A model generated the notes under the pieces. The model was not told where the DNA came from and ran no database searches. It saw only the letters and a list, made by a program, of their open reading frames with translations. The position numbers were made by a program, and so were the translations under genes. From the NCBI GenBank assembly GCA_031761875.1, contig CP134492.1, forward strand, positions 2,108,001 to 2,172,000: a stretch of DNA of 64,000 bases, given 5' to 3'. The stretch is from Bacillaceae bacterium IKA-2. Lineage in GTDB: Bacteria > Bacillota > Bacilli > Bacillales > Anaerobacillaceae. Each line of letters begins with the position of its first letter. The stretch's first letter is position 1. Of the stretch, positions 18,075 to 27,829 are shown piece by piece.

Positions 18075-18302
18075 ATGAAAGCAAACGTTGGAAAAGTTGA
18101 TCGAATCATACGTTTTATTTTAGGTATAGGTATATTGTCATTGTTTTTTGTAATAGATGGTAATCTAAAGTATATAAGCGCGGTAGGGATAGTATTGATT
18201 TTTACAAGTCTAATTAAATTTTGTCCGCTCTATCCTATTTTGGGGATTAATACTTGTAGAGTACATAATACCAAGGCAATAAAAAGTAGTAAGTCAGTGT
18301 AA
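18075..18302 (+). CDS. DUF2892 (YgaP-like) inner-membrane protein
   Basis: 75 residues from ATG 18075 with AGAAGGAG ten bases upstream; the in-frame GTG at 18066 overlaps that site and is rejected. It begins ANVGKVDRIIRFILGIGI, the DUF2892 signature, and has two helices (~14-32 and ~37-56) with a conserved FCPLYPILGINTC containing two cysteines. In YgaP this domain anchors a rhodanese to the membrane; here it stands alone. The preceding Crp/Fnr gene suggests co-regulation, and a terminator follows. Confidence 0.8.
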   Translation: MKANVGKVDRIIRFILGIGILSLFFVIDGNLKYISAVGIVLIFTSLIKFCPLYPILGINTCRVHNTKAIKSSKSV

Positions 18303-18320
18303 GACTATTATTAAATTTTG

Positions 18321-18348
18321 GGTGTGCCATTGAGGTTGCACCTTTTTT
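18321..18348 (+). terminator. Intrinsic terminator
   Basis: GGTGTGCC (18321-18328) pairs with GGTTGCACC (18334-18342), with one bulge and two G-U pairs, followed by six T. It lies 18 bases after the DUF2892 stop. Confidence 0.6.
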
Positions 18349-18730
18349 GTTGTGTACGTAGAAAAATAGGTAATTACCACCTAATTAGTTTTAGAGACAT
18401 TCTAGTAGTGACTAACCCCCAGCAGTTTAAAGCTCATTGAAAAAATGGTCAACAAAATAATAAATATTTGGTAAAATTAACTGGAGGTGAAAGGGACAAC
18501 AACTGGATAAGGTACTTGTCCCCGAATTATAAAAGGATTATAAAAGATTTTGAATTGCGACCTAGTGAAGTGTATGACCAACTTATGAATGGACCGCAGC
18601 TTTTGGCTCATTCAGGTCAGGTTGATACATGGTTGTGTTTGAAAAAAGAAAATAGGCTACTTTATTAAAATAACGAATAAATAGTAGAGTTGATTTGTTT
18701 AAAATATCAAGGTTAAGAAGAGGGATACAA
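18349..18730. other. Intergenic region with truncated repeats
   Basis: A truncated family B core (AACCCCCAGCAGTTTAAAGC) is near 18415-18434. An imperfect palindrome at about 18495-18525 (GGGACAACAAC...GGTACTTGTCCCC) resembles the unit at 37894-37917. An open frame at 18468-18668 has no supporting feature beyond a GGAGGTG motif and overlaps the repeat. The last 40 bases carry the leader of the cysteine desulfurase gene. Confidence 0.4.
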
Positions 18731-19864
18731 ATGACAAAAATATTTATGGACAATAGTGCAACTACCAAACCATATCCGGATGTAACGAAGAAGGTTGTGA
18801 AAATGCTTACGGAAGTATATGGAAATCCTTCGTCATTGCACCGTCTAGGTAAGGAAAGTAAGTTAGAGCTTGAAAAAGCCCGTCAAATCATTGCTGATTC
18901 TCTTGAGGTAAAGTCTAATGAAATCTATTTTACCTCGGGAGGTACCGAGTCTAACAACCTGGCAATAAAGGGTGCTTGCCTTGCTAATTCCAAGTATGGA
19001 AACCATATAGTAACTACTGTAGCGGAACACGCTGCTGTAACAAAAACAATACGGGATTTAAAAAGACAGGGATGGGCAGTAACATATATCTCAGCCCCCA
19101 ATGGCGAACTTGACCTAGAAGAGCTAGAAAATGCTATTGATGAGAAGACCGTACTTGTAAGTGCTATGTTAGTTAACAATGAAACTGGTTGTATTTTCCC
19201 TATAAACAAAATAAAACAAATCATAAAAGAAAAACAATCCCCAGCACTATTGCATTGTGATGCAGTACAGGGGTATGGAAAGTTAAACTTCACCGCAGCA
19301 AGTATTGGAGCCGATCTTATTAGCATCAGTGCACATAAGATACATGGCCCAAAAGGTATAGGTGCACTTTATGTGAAACATGACAAAAAATTATTTTCTC
19401 TTAATCATGGCGGTGGGCAGGAACGAGGTTTGCGTTCAGGAACAGAAAACACTGCCTTTATCGCGGCTTTTGGGGTTGCTTCACGAATTACGTTTGCCAA
19501 TATGCAAAACGATATTTCGCATCTAAAATTGGTTCGTGATTATTGTATTGACGCTATAATAAAACAAATACCTAAAGCCGTTGTAAATTCAGATAAACTA
19601 GGAGCTCCACATATTGTGAATTTTTCTCTGCCAGGACTTAATAATAAAAAGGTCGTGGAGTTCTTGGATGCGAACGATATCTATATATCCAGCGCGGCAG
19701 CCTGCAAGTCTAATCAATCCCGAGGTCCTTCAGCGCTTGAATCACTTGTATTAAGTCGAGCACTGGCTGAAAGTGCTCTGCGGATAAGCTTTTCATACAT
19801 GAATACTAAGAACGATATTGACATTCTTATCAGTACTCTTGTTGAATATTGCAGACAACATTGA
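18731..19864 (+). CDS. Cysteine desulfurase-like (NifS/IscS family) aminotransferase
   Basis: 377 residues from ATG 18731, with GAAGAGGGA upstream; earlier in-frame codons lack a site. This is a fold-type I PLP enzyme: FMDNSATTKPYPDV, GNPSSLHRLGKES, FTSGGTESNNLAIKGA, the PLP lysine in SAHKIHGPKGIGA (Lys203), and RSGTENTAFIAAFG. The mobile-loop cysteine is present in SSAAACKSNQSRGPS (Cys325), so removal of sulfur from cysteine to form an enzyme persulfide is expected. The loop resembles short-loop NifS-type group II less than IscS, and the length suits IscS/NifS. No IscU or ThiI is adjacent. The neighbouring MOSC protein suggests sulfur-carrier chemistry, but the acceptor is unknown. Confidence 0.85.
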   Translation: MTKIFMDNSATTKPYPDVTKKVVKMLTEVYGNPSSLHRLGKESKLELEKARQIIADSLEVKSNEIYFTSGGTESNNLAIKGACLANSKYGNHIVTTVAEHAAVTKTIRDLKRQGWAVTYISAPNGELDLEELENAIDEKTVLVSAMLVNNETGCIFPINKIKQIIKEKQSPALLHCDAVQGYGKLNFTAASIGADLISISAHKIHGPKGIGALYVKHDKKLFSLNHGGGQERGLRSGTENTAFIAAFGVASRITFANMQNDISHLKLVRDYCIDAIIKQIPKAVVNSDKLGAPHIVNFSLPGLNNKKVVEFLDANDIYISSAAACKSNQSRGPSALESLVLSRALAESALRISFSYMNTKNDIDILISTLVEYCRQH

Positions 19865-19871
19865 AGAACAT

Positions 19872-19924
19872 GGGGACGGTTCTTGTGTTTCCTATAGCCG
19901 TGAGGAAACGAGAGAACCGTCCCC
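19872..19924. repeat. Palindromic family A repeat
   Basis: GGGGACGGTTCTTGTGTTTC on the left is mirrored by GAAACGAGAGAACCGTCCCC on the right. The paired form folds into a long hairpin. It lies seven bases after the cysteine desulfurase stop, and near-copies lie at 22083, 29758 and 33503. Confidence 0.85.
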
Positions 19925-19960
19925 ACGCTTCAAGTGCTATGGAAGAGAGGTAATTGCTAA

Positions 19961-20593
19961 TTGAATCGAAAAATTATTAATTTAGCTGTGGGAAGACCGA
20001 AAGAATATAATTGGAACGGTAGTAAGTCTATTTCTGCAATAGGGAAATCTTCTATACGAGCAATTGAGTTGGGAAAATCTAGATTTGTTGGTGATGATGT
20101 TGCAAACCACAAGTTTCACGGTGGACCAGATCGTGCAGTATGTTTGTATCCATTTGAGCACTATTCTTATTGGGAAGAGATATTTCAAAAAAAACTTGGT
20201 CTACCCACTTTTGGGGAAAATATCACAGCAACAGGAATGTTGGAAGAACAGGTTTGTATAGGAGATATATTTAAAATAGGGGATTCAGTTGTTCAAGTAA
20301 CACAAGGTAGGGTACCTTGTGCAACGATCTCCAAATATAATCAGGAAGAAGAATTTTTAAAGAAAGTGGTTGAAACGACTCTAACAGGTTACTTTTTTAA
20401 AGTATTGGAAGAGGGAACGATTATGTTAAATTCAGAAATCAGTCTTATTGAAAAACACTCAAAAGAAATATCCGTTTCCTTTGCTACTCAGATTCTTTTT
20501 CATCAACAACAAGATAAAAAATCAATTGAAAGAATATTAACAGTAGATGCTCTCTCAGAAGAGTGGAGGAAAAGGTTTTTAAAATTGTTATGA
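19961..20593 (+). CDS. MOSC-domain protein, YiiM type
   Basis: 210 residues from TTG 19961 (AGAGAGGTAATTGC upstream). The MOSC core contains HKFHGGPDRAVCLYPFEHY, TFGENITATG and VTQGRVPCATISKYN, with the conserved cysteine in RVPCATIS. A helical 3-alpha tail (~165-210) ends the protein, as in YiiM. MOSC proteins handle molybdenum-cofactor sulfur or reduce N-hydroxylated compounds. Proximity to a cysteine desulfurase-like gene fits, but the intervening repeat means co-transcription is uncertain. Substrate not visible. Confidence 0.85.
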   Translation: MNRKIINLAVGRPKEYNWNGSKSISAIGKSSIRAIELGKSRFVGDDVANHKFHGGPDRAVCLYPFEHYSYWEEIFQKKLGLPTFGENITATGMLEEQVCIGDIFKIGDSVVQVTQGRVPCATISKYNQEEEFLKKVVETTLTGYFFKVLEEGTIMLNSEISLIEKHSKEISVSFATQILFHQQQDKKSIERILTVDALSEEWRKRFLKLL

Positions 20594-20805
20594 TTCCTTA
20601 TTCTGTTTTTTTTAGTACTTCGAGTGCCTGTCATCACCCGGCATTTTGTAAAGGGACCAAGAGGACAGGTACATTAACTTTGGGTGCACTAACCGATTTA
20701 TCATGATACACCAGCACCAGCTTCGGCTAATAAAATGTGAATGAATGTAGATCATCCTTTTGCTCATACTAAGTATCAATACATGTAAACAAAAGGAGCA
20801 GTTCT

Positions 20806-22032
20806 ATGAATATACAATCAGGAACATATTATTGGCCTACAACCCTAAAAGATCCTCCATCTTATAGCTCATTAAAGAAAGCGATAAACTGTGATGTACT
20901 TATTGTTGGTGGGGGCAGTTCTGGTGCTCAGTGTGCCTATTATTTAGCGGACACTGGCTTGAATGTCGCTGTAATAGAGAAAAATACAATTGGTTCTGGA
21001 AGTACAAGCTCCAATACGGCGCTTATTCAATATTCAGGAGAAAAACACTTTACTGATTTAGTCCATACATTTGGAGAAGAGTACATCAGTAGACACCTAC
21101 AGCTATGCCGGCAAGCCATTAATGAGATAGAAGAAGCTTCCAAAACACTTGATATCGATTTTGAATTTTTAAGACGCGATTCGCTCTATTATGCAAGTTA
21201 TCCTGAAGATGTAGAGAGATTAAAAAAGGAATATGATTTCTTGAAAAAACACCAATTTGAGTTAGCGTTATTAACCCCAACAGATATTGAGAATAAATAT
21301 GGATTTAAAAAAGATGCCGCTATCTATTCATACAATGATGCAGAAATTAATCCTTTTAAATTTACACATAGCTTATTCGATTATGCGTCTAAAAAAGGGG
21401 TTCGAGTATTTGAACAGACAAAGATGACCGGGCATTTCTATGATAAAAAGAGAAATCGAGTTAACGTTCGTACAAAGGCGGGCAATCTTATTCACGCACG
21501 CCATGTTATTTATTGTGCTGGATATGAGGGGATTGAAATAAAAAAAGAGACCAAGGCCTCCTTTGTTAGTACATATACAGTGACTTCTAAGCCTGTGAAG
21601 GATTTTTCTACTTGGTATAATCGTACGTTAATATGGGAGACTGCTCGTCCTTATGTTTTTATACGTACGACTGCAGATAACCGAATTATCATCGGCGGTT
21701 TAGATGAGAAAACAAATTACCCTGAAGTTAGAGATGGTAAGTTAATTCATAAGAAAAATAAGTTAATTGAAGAATTTAATAAGCTATTTCCTTCTATAAA
21801 CGTGGAACCGGACTATTATTTAAGTGCCTTTTATGGTGGGACGGTTGATGGTCTTCCTATTATTGGTGTTTATGAAAAATTTGAAAATAGTTACTTTTTG
21901 TTCGGATTTGGAGATAATGGAACCGTTTACAGTCAAATGCTAGCTAAACTTATTGTAGAGAAAATCGTGGAAGGTGAAAGTAAAGATCTAGCTTTATACT
22001 TAAATAAAAGACCAATGTTAGCAAATAATTAA
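20806..22032 (+). CDS. DAO-type FAD-dependent oxidoreductase
   Basis: 408 residues, with AAAAGGAGC upstream of ATG 20806. The FAD-binding Rossmann motif VLIVGGGSSGAQCAYYLAD lies at ~31-50, followed by EKNTIGSGSTSSNTALIQY. The C-terminal FAD contact region reads GGTVDGLPIIGVYEK and FGFGDNGTVYSQM. The fold is that of the D-amino-acid oxidase/glycine oxidase/sarcosine oxidase superfamily. The motif CNNEFT of Rieske-fused members is absent, and no transmembrane segment is seen. Substrate is undetermined; it stands alone between repeats. Confidence 0.8.
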   Translation: MNIQSGTYYWPTTLKDPPSYSSLKKAINCDVLIVGGGSSGAQCAYYLADTGLNVAVIEKNTIGSGSTSSNTALIQYSGEKHFTDLVHTFGEEYISRHLQLCRQAINEIEEASKTLDIDFEFLRRDSLYYASYPEDVERLKKEYDFLKKHQFELALLTPTDIENKYGFKKDAAIYSYNDAEINPFKFTHSLFDYASKKGVRVFEQTKMTGHFYDKKRNRVNVRTKAGNLIHARHVIYCAGYEGIEIKKETKASFVSTYTVTSKPVKDFSTWYNRTLIWETARPYVFIRTTADNRIIIGGLDEKTNYPEVRDGKLIHKKNKLIEEFNKLFPSINVEPDYYLSAFYGGTVDGLPIIGVYEKFENSYFLFGFGDNGTVYSQMLAKLIVEKIVEGESKDLALYLNKRPMLANN

Positions 22033-22082
22033 ATTGGGATCCCATAATTGTGACACCCGTGTGATTGCAAGGGTAATTGCAA

Positions 22083-22135
22083 GGGGACGGTTCTTGTGTT
22101 TCATATAACCGTGATGAAACGAGAGAACCGTCCCC
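22083..22135. repeat. Palindromic family A repeat
   Basis: GGGGACGGTTCTTGTGTTTC and its inverted partner GAAACGAGAGAACCGTCCCC, separated by ATATAACCGTGAT, lie 50 bases after the DAO gene. The sequence is nearly identical to the copy at 19872. Confidence 0.85.
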
Positions 22136-22182
22136 ATGCTTCAAAACTCATCATTTAATTGTATAACTTAGTAATTTGAAAC

Positions 22183-22248
22183 ATGAAACAGATATATAAC
22201 AGATATGAAACAGACATACAACAGATATGAAACAGACATATAATAGAT
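22183..22248. repeat. Three tandem 22-bp repeats
   Basis: Units ATGAAACAGATATATAACAG, ATGAAACAGACATACAACAG and ATGAAACAGACATATAATAG (each plus AT) start at 22183, 22205 and 22227. They sit 280 bases upstream of pflB with no gene over them. They could be a minisatellite or a multi-site regulator region. Confidence 0.7.
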
Positions 22249-22529
22249 TGAAAATAGTGTGAACGGACCATCAAAAAAATAAATAAAAAAGCTAACTGTA
22301 AAGAATAAAACATATACAACTGCAAAATAATAGTATATAATTGACATAGTAAATAAAGTAATACAGACTCATTAATTTAAATGAGACAGATATTAAAGGC
22401 GGTGTGCAGTATCTAAATTTAAAGGTGCTTGCCAAATAAATCTTAAGTTTGCTTTTTTTTTAAAAAAGATTGTGAATAATATCACAATGTCAAAAAAATT
22501 TTTTTTTTTCACAGAGAGGGAGATTATAA
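22249..22529. promoter_or_regulatory. pfl leader with an FNR/Rex-like palindrome
   Basis: TTGTGAATAATATCACAA (22470-22487) fits the Bacillus FNR rule TGTGA-N6-TCACA exactly and the Rex rule TTGTGAA-N4-TTCACAA with one mismatch. Its centre is about 51 bases before the pflB ATG. Possible upstream -10 boxes exist around 22330-22360 (TATATAAT). The ribosome binding site GAGAGGGAG is near 22513-22521. Which regulator acts cannot be told from sequence. Confidence 0.6.
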
Positions 22530-24758
22530 ATGGATGCATGGAAAGGTTTTAATACAGGGGAATGGTCAGAAAAAATTGATGTTAGAGATTTTATTACTAA
22601 AAACTTTGACCCATATTTAGGGGACGATAAATTTTTAGTAGGTCCATCAAATGCAACAAAAGAACTTTGGGACCAAGTAAAAGAGTTACTGAAAAAAGAA
22701 ATTGAAAATGGTGGAGTATTAGATGTTGATACAAAAACAATTTCAACAATTACTTCACACGCTCCAGGTTATCTTAACAAAGACAAAGAGCAAGTAGTTG
22801 GCTTGCAAACTGATGCACCATTAAAACGTTCTATTCAACCTACTGGTGGAATTCGGATGATGGCTCAAGGTTGTGAAGCTTATGGTTTTAAATTAGATCC
22901 AGATATCGAGAAAATGTACACAGAGTACCGGAAAACACATAACCAAGGAGTATTCGACGCGTACACAAGTGAGATGTTAGATGCTCGTAAAGCTGCAATC
23001 ATAACTGGTCTCCCTGACGCATATGGTCGTGGACGTATTATTGGTGACTATCGCCGTGTTGCCTTATACGGAGTTGATCGTTTAATTGAAGATAAAAAAG
23101 TGGTAAAAAAGAGTTCAGAGAAGAACGTTATGAGTGAGGAAATAATCCGTGATCGCGAAGAGGTTTCTGAACAAATTCGTTCACTTCAAGAATTGAAAAA
23201 AATGGCCGCATCATATGGTTTTGATATTTCTAATCCAGCAACAACTGCTAAAGAGGCTTTCCAATGGTTATATTTCGGTTATTTAGCAGCGGTTAAAGAG
23301 CAAAATGGTGCAGCGATGAGTTTAGGCCGAGTTTCAACATTTTTAGATATTTATATCGAAAGAGATCTTAAAGCTGGAATTCTTACAGAAGAACAAGCAC
23401 AAGAAATTGTTGATCATTTCATTATGAAGTTACGTCTAGTTAAATTCTTACGTACACCTGATTATGATGAGTTATTCAGTGGCGATCCAACATGGGTAAC
23501 TGAGTCTATAGGCGGTATGTCTCTAGATGGACGTCCGTTAGTTACGAAAAACTCATTTCGCTTCTTGTATACTCTAGTTAACTTAGGTCCAGCTCCTGAG
23601 CCGAATTTAACAGTACTTTGGTCAACTCAATTACCAGATGCCTTCAAGAAGTTTTGTTCAAAAATTACAATTACGACAAGTGCTATTCAATATGAAAATG
23701 ATGACATTATGAGAGACCGGTTTGGTGACGATTACGGGATTGCTTGTTGTGTATCAGCAATGCGTATTGGTAAGCAAATGCAATTTTTTGGTGCCAGGGC
23801 TAACTTAGCAAAAGCGCTACTTTATGCAATCAATGGTGGGGTGGATGAAAAGTTAAAAATGCAAGTCGGGCCAAAATCTGAACCAATCACATCAGACTTT
23901 CTTGACTATGATGAGGTAGTCGCTAAATTTGATAAGGTTCAAGACTGGTTAGCTGAACTTTACATGAACTCGTTAAATGTCATTCACTATATGCACGATA
24001 AATATAGCTATGAAAGAATTGAAATGGCATTACATGATAAAGAGATTCTTCGCACAATGGCTTGCGGAATTGCGGGATTATCAGTAGTAGCTGATTCATT
24101 AAGTGCAATTAAGTATGCGAAGGTTAAAGTCATTCGTGACGAGGATGGGCTTGCAACTGATTATGAAATTGAAGGCGAATACCCACAGTACGGTAACAAT
24201 GATTCACGTGTTGATGATATTGCAGCTCATATTGTCACAAAGTTCATGGATAAACTACGTCAGCAACCAACGTATCGTAATGCGGTACCAACACAATCAG
24301 TGTTGACAATTACATCAAACGTTGTTTACGGAAAGAAAACCGGTAACACTCCAGACGGAAGAAAAGCTGGCGAGCCTTTTGCACCTGGAGGAAACCCAAT
24401 GCACGGACGTGATAAAAAAGGAGCATTAGCATCATTAAATTCAGTTGCGAAAATGCCTTATGAAGACAGCCAAGATGGAATTTCTTGTACGTTTTCGATT
24501 GTTCCAAAAGCACTTGGTAAAGACGAAGATACTCGTATTAATAACTTAGCTGCAATTCTAGACGGTTATTCATCACAAACAGGCCATCACATTAATGTTA
24601 ACGTCTTTGATCGTGAACAATTAATGGATGCTATGGAACATCCAGAAAAATACCCGCAGTTAACAATTCGTGTATCTGGCTATGCTGTTAACTTTATAAA
24701 GTTGACAAGAGAGCAGCAAATTGATGTAATTAACCGTACTTTCCACGAAAGTATGTGA
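22530..24758 (+). CDS. pflB: Pyruvate formate-lyase
   Basis: 742 residues, full length for PFL, with GAGAGGGAG upstream. It converts pyruvate and CoA to acetyl-CoA and formate by radical chemistry under anoxia. Key sites are visible: the paired catalytic cysteines in [11 protein letters not shown] (Cys406, Cys407) and the glycyl-radical motif RVSGYAVNF (Gly717). The [19 protein letters not shown] and [15 protein letters not shown]-type regions mark it as true PFL rather than a diol or glycerol dehydratase. It overlaps the activase start by four bases (GTGA). The palindrome in the leader suggests anaerobic or NADH-linked control. Confidence 0.97.
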   Translation: MDAWKGFNTGEWSEKIDVRDFITKNFDPYLGDDKFLVGPSNATKELWDQVKELLKKEIENGGVLDVDTKTISTITSHAPGYLNKDKEQVVGLQTDAPLKRSIQPTGGIRMMAQGCEAYGFKLDPDIEKMYTEYRKTHNQGVFDAYTSEMLDARKAAIITGLPDAYGRGRIIGDYRRVALYGVDRLIEDKKVVKKSSEKNVMSEEIIRDREEVSEQIRSLQELKKMAASYGFDISNPATTAKEAFQWLYFGYLAAVKEQNGAAMSLGRVSTFLDIYIERDLKAGILTEEQAQEIVDHFIMKLRLVKFLRTPDYDELFSGDPTWVTESIGGMSLDGRPLVTKNSFRFLYTLVNLGPAPEPNLTVLWSTQLPDAFKKFCSKITITTSAIQYENDDIMRDRFGDDYGIACCVSAMRIGKQMQFFGARANLAKALLYAINGGVDEKLKMQVGPKSEPITSDFLDYDEVVAKFDKVQDWLAELYMNSLNVIHYMHDKYSYERIEMALHDKEILRTMACGIAGLSVVADSLSAIKYAKVKVIRDEDGLATDYEIEGEYPQYGNNDSRVDDIAAHIVTKFMDKLRQQPTYRNAVPTQSVLTITSNVVYGKKTGNTPDGRKAGEPFAPGGNPMHGRDKKGALASLNSVAKMPYEDSQDGISCTFSIVPKALGKDEDTRINNLAAILDGYSSQTGHHINVNVFDREQLMDAMEHPEKYPQLTIRVSGYAVNFIKLTREQQIDVINRTFHESM

Positions 24759-25492
24759 TCTCAATGATCGGAAGAATCCATTCAGTTGAATCTTGTGGTA
24801 CAGTAGATGGCCCAGGGTTACGCTTTATCGTATTTTTACAAGGTTGTGCGTTGCGTTGTGCGTATTGTCATAACCCAGATACTTGGAATTATCAAGGCGG
24901 ATACGAGAAAAGTGTCGATGAATTGTTGGAAGAAGCAAAAGGATATAAATCGTTTATGAAATTTTCCAACGGTGGTGTTACCTTAAGTGGTGGTGAGCCA
25001 CTTTTACAGCCAGAGTTTGTCTTAGAGTTTTTTAAAAAGTGTAAAGAAGCAGGTATTCATACAACTCTTGATACGGCTGGCTCAGTAAGACCGACGAACC
25101 TTGATGAAATCTTAGCAGTAACTGACCTTGTACTCCTTGATATCAAGCAAATTAATGAAGAAAAGCATAAGGAAATTACGGGTCTATCTAATAAGAACAC
25201 ATTAAACTTTGCAAAAATTCTTGACGAAAAAAATATTCCGGTATGGATCAGACACGTTCTTGTTCCAGGGCTTTCAACTGACGAAAAAGATTTGAGTGAT
25301 CTCGGCGACTTCATAGCTACACTGTCAAATGTGGAGAAAGTTGAAATTCTTCCTTATCATAAAATGGGCGAATATAAGTGGGAACAGTTAGGGTTAAAAA
25401 ATAAGCTTGTTGATATTATGCCACCAAAACAAGATCAAGTAGACAGGGCTTATCAATTAATAACAAAATCAAATAAAGTTGATCAAGGATAA
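24755..25492 (+). CDS. pflA: Pyruvate formate-lyase activating enzyme
   Basis: 245 residues; starts at GTG 24755, overlapping the pflB stop, or alternatively at ATG 24764. It is a radical SAM enzyme with the CxxxCxxC cluster in [15 protein letters not shown] and the SAM-binding GGE motif in [12 protein letters not shown]. It begins [19 protein letters not shown], the classic PflA N-terminus. It installs the glycyl radical on PflB using SAM and reduced flavodoxin or ferredoxin. Translational coupling to pflB is likely because no independent ribosome binding site is visible. A strong terminator follows. Confidence 0.95.
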   Translation: MISMIGRIHSVESCGTVDGPGLRFIVFLQGCALRCAYCHNPDTWNYQGGYEKSVDELLEEAKGYKSFMKFSNGGVTLSGGEPLLQPEFVLEFFKKCKEAGIHTTLDTAGSVRPTNLDEILAVTDLVLLDIKQINEEKHKEITGLSNKNTLNFAKILDEKNIPVWIRHVLVPGLSTDEKDLSDLGDFIATLSNVEKVEILPYHKMGEYKWEQLGLKNKLVDIMPPKQDQVDRAYQLITKSNKVDQG

Positions 25493-25497
25493 TAGTG

Positions 25498-25530
25498 AAA
25501 GAGCGCAGCTAATTGCTGCGCTCTTTTTTT
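25498..25530 (+). terminator. Intrinsic terminator of pflBA
   Basis: GAGCGCAGC (25501-25509) and GCTGCGCTC (25515-25523) form a perfect 9-bp stem with a TAATT loop, followed by seven T. It starts about eight bases after the pflA stop. Confidence 0.95.
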
Positions 25531-26023
25531 GAATGAAACTTGAAACTAGGCGACTGCTCCCAGCACTTTAAATCGTCACTATGACTGTGGGCAGTCACTT
25601 TTTTTAGTGAAGTTAAAGGCAATGTTAACGGCGACACAGAGTGTGATTATAAAACAACAAAAAATATATCCTCCGTTCTCAGAACTTATCCCGTATAATA
25701 AAAGATAGTGAATCGCAATCTGGAATTTAGCTCCTGACCATTAACGCTTAAAATCTTCACTTTACCTGGGTTTGGCACTTTATTTTACTCTTTAAAGGGT
25801 GTTCGTGCCACGGACAACCGTAAAGCACTAAAAGTAATAATTATGTCTTATAATATATTGGAACTCAGACCCTTGGTTTGCTCGTCCTAAGGTTTTTTTA
25901 TTTTTGAGAAATGTGGAGACAATTAAACGAAGCTGATAGTATTGAGGCGACAGTTGAAGTGATTAAAAGGGAAGATGGTTGGTAATAAATAAACTAATTA
26001 TAATAGAAAAGGAGAGTGGAGTT
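25531..26023. other. Intergenic region with family B repeats
   Basis: A family B unit spans 25552-25605: arms GACTGCTCCCA and TGTGGGCAGTC pair, and TTTTTTT follows. A second, weaker one is at about 25731-25788 (GCTCCTGACC...CCTGGGTTTGGCAC). A short hairpin, CCTTGG..CCTAAGG, lies near 25871-25893. No gene was found. The leader of the CAP protein ends at 26023. Confidence 0.5.
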
Positions 26024-27235
26024 GTGAGACGATTTATATCATTACTTATTATCGTGTTCCTTGGTTATGTTTCAAAGCCCTTATGGGAAGAGCCAGTTAA
26101 ACAATTCGACGATTCTTCTATATGGGATTCTATTCGTTCTAAAATTGATTTAGTAATAGAAAATGAAGATATCGATTTAACGGTGGTGGATTTACAAGAG
26201 AAAATAAATTCTTTTTTGACACCTCCTGAAGATTCCCACTTAGAAATAAATGATGAGAATAAGGGGAATTCACCATTACCATTAGCAGTTCCTGAAGAAC
26301 AGTTTTTTTCCATTCACAATATTGAACTTGGTTTTTCCAGAGCTGAGGTTGAAGAGGAAACTGGCGGCAGTGCTCAGAGGACCTCGAAAAATGAATACGA
26401 TGTTAACTGGGAAGCTTATCATGTAAGCTACCAAAATTTTATCTTGGTGGCCTATGATGATGAAGATATCGTTCGTGGTCTATATACGAACCAAGATTTG
26501 ATTGCCTCTAAAACAGAAATTAAACTAGGTAGCCCAATGCAATTAGTACATGATCATCTTGGTACGCCTGAATCCTTCATAAAGAAAGGTGTCACCAATT
26601 ATCAAATTAAAAGTAATGGTGAATATGATGAATTCTATCTGGAAAACAGCTATGTGACGGTTTTTTACGACCAGCACGAGAACAATACCGTTACAGCCAT
26701 TAAAGTGATCGATGAAGAACTGGAACAAGACAGAGATTTTTATTATTCCCAACCTAGCCAGGAGCTAAAAGAGGGATTTGAATATCAGTTGTTTGATTTA
26801 ACAAACTCGACAAGAGTAAATCATCATTTGCCTATTTTAACCTGGGATGAGCAAGTACGAGAAACTTCTCGGAGACATAGCTTGGACATGGCAGAAAATC
26901 AATATTTCGGCCATACAAATTTAGAAGGACAATCTCCTTTTGAACGTATGGAGGAGGACAATATCCAATTTAAGACCGCTGGTGAAAATCTAGCATTCGG
27001 TCAAATTAGTAGCATCTTTGCTCACGAAGGACTGATGAATTCGTTAGGACACAGAGAAAATACCCTCCAGGAGCATTACCGATATTTAGGGGTAGGAGTG
27101 GCATTTAACAGTGAATCGCAACCTTATTTCACTAAAAAATATTACAGTAATTCTTGGACCCTTTTGAATCGACATAACAACCAAGTAACTTGGGTACCAA
27201 CGGAATTGTTGGTTGTGCAACATAGAAATAATTAA
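26024..27235 (+). CDS. Secreted or anchored CAP/SCP-domain protein (YlbC/YkwD-like)
   Basis: 403 residues from GTG 26024, with AAAGGAGAG seven bases upstream. An N-terminal hydrophobic segment (~3-17) is a signal or anchor. A CAP-associated domain follows (~90-250; FSIHNIELGFSRAEVEEETG, then LGSPMQLVHDHLGTPE, a duplicated unit). A C-terminal CAP domain (~265-385) contains LTNSTRVNHHLPILTWDEQV, HSLDMAENQYFGHTNLEG, AGENLAFG and HRENTLQEHYRYLGVGVAF. This matches Bacillus YlbC. CAP proteins act outside the cell; the biochemical role is not established. It is monocistronic by spacing. Confidence 0.85.
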   Translation: MRRFISLLIIVFLGYVSKPLWEEPVKQFDDSSIWDSIRSKIDLVIENEDIDLTVVDLQEKINSFLTPPEDSHLEINDENKGNSPLPLAVPEEQFFSIHNIELGFSRAEVEEETGGSAQRTSKNEYDVNWEAYHVSYQNFILVAYDDEDIVRGLYTNQDLIASKTEIKLGSPMQLVHDHLGTPESFIKKGVTNYQIKSNGEYDEFYLENSYVTVFYDQHENNTVTAIKVIDEELEQDRDFYYSQPSQELKEGFEYQLFDLTNSTRVNHHLPILTWDEQVRETSRRHSLDMAENQYFGHTNLEGQSPFERMEEDNIQFKTAGENLAFGQISSIFAHEGLMNSLGHRENTLQEHYRYLGVGVAFNSESQPYFTKKYYSNSWTLLNRHNNQVTWVPTELLVVQHRNN

Positions 27236-27262
27236 TTTAGTCTGAATCAATTCTTCAAAAAT

Positions 27263-27829
27263 TTATCTTATAAAGTCTAAAGTTTCTATAGGTAAATTAT
27301 CTGACAAATGGAGAGAATCTACTGAAAAAAGACAATATAAGTCTGTGACACCAATTTGTAGTTTATAATTTCGTATTAAAAAACCTTCGTACGCCTGACT
27401 AATAAGATTGGTACGAAATTTTGCATTGGCTTCCTCCTTGTTTAAAAGAATAGCCTTATCTTTCCAGGTGAGGTTTCTTTTTTTTGCACTAAAATAATCA
27501 CAATATATGTCACGATCCCTCATAAACAAATCATACGAATCAACAGTACTAGGTTCATATATCTTAAGGTGTGGTTCATCAATAAAAACTTTGTAAATAA
27601 AGCCAATTACTGGCCTCTCAATTTGAACTACTATAGGTTCTCCATCCTCCCAAAATTCCGTTTCCGATTTTTCAAAAACAGTCTCAGTTCCTATTGCATA
27701 GGGTTTTGAGGAATCAATATCAGAAGTACACCAAAATCCAATCGTACCAATATCATTATTTACATTTTGAACGATTGATTCTTTATTAAAATATTCAATT
27801 TTTTTCATAGCGCCAATATAAACGATCAT
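27263..27829 (-). CDS. Hypothetical protein
   Basis: 188 residues on the minus strand from the ATG at 27829, placed six bases after AGGAGGGA. The ATG at 27835 directly abuts that site. It begins MIVYIGAMKKIEYFNKESIV and contains ERPVIGFIYKVFIDEPHLKI and a DRDIYCDYFSAKKRNLTWKD segment. There are no membrane segments or recognised motifs; it is probably a soluble alpha/beta protein. The gene is convergent with the CAP gene and has a terminator-like hairpin in its own leader. The family is not recognised. Confidence 0.6.
   Translation of the reverse strand: MIVYIGAMKKIEYFNKESIVQNVNNDIGTIGFWCTSDIDSSKPYAIGTETVFEKSETEFWEDGEPIVVQIERPVIGFIYKVFIDEPHLKIYEPSTVDSYDLFMRDRDIYCDYFSAKKRNLTWKDKAILLNKEEANAKFRTNLISQAYEGFLIRNYKLQIGVTDLYCLFSVDSLHLSDNLPIETLDFIR

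Noticed and set aside
18468-18668. 66-codon open frame with a GGAGGTG motif nearby
   Set aside because: It overlaps a GGTACTTGTCCCC repeat, shows no recognisable motif, and the GGAGGTG lies inside the frame rather than before its start.
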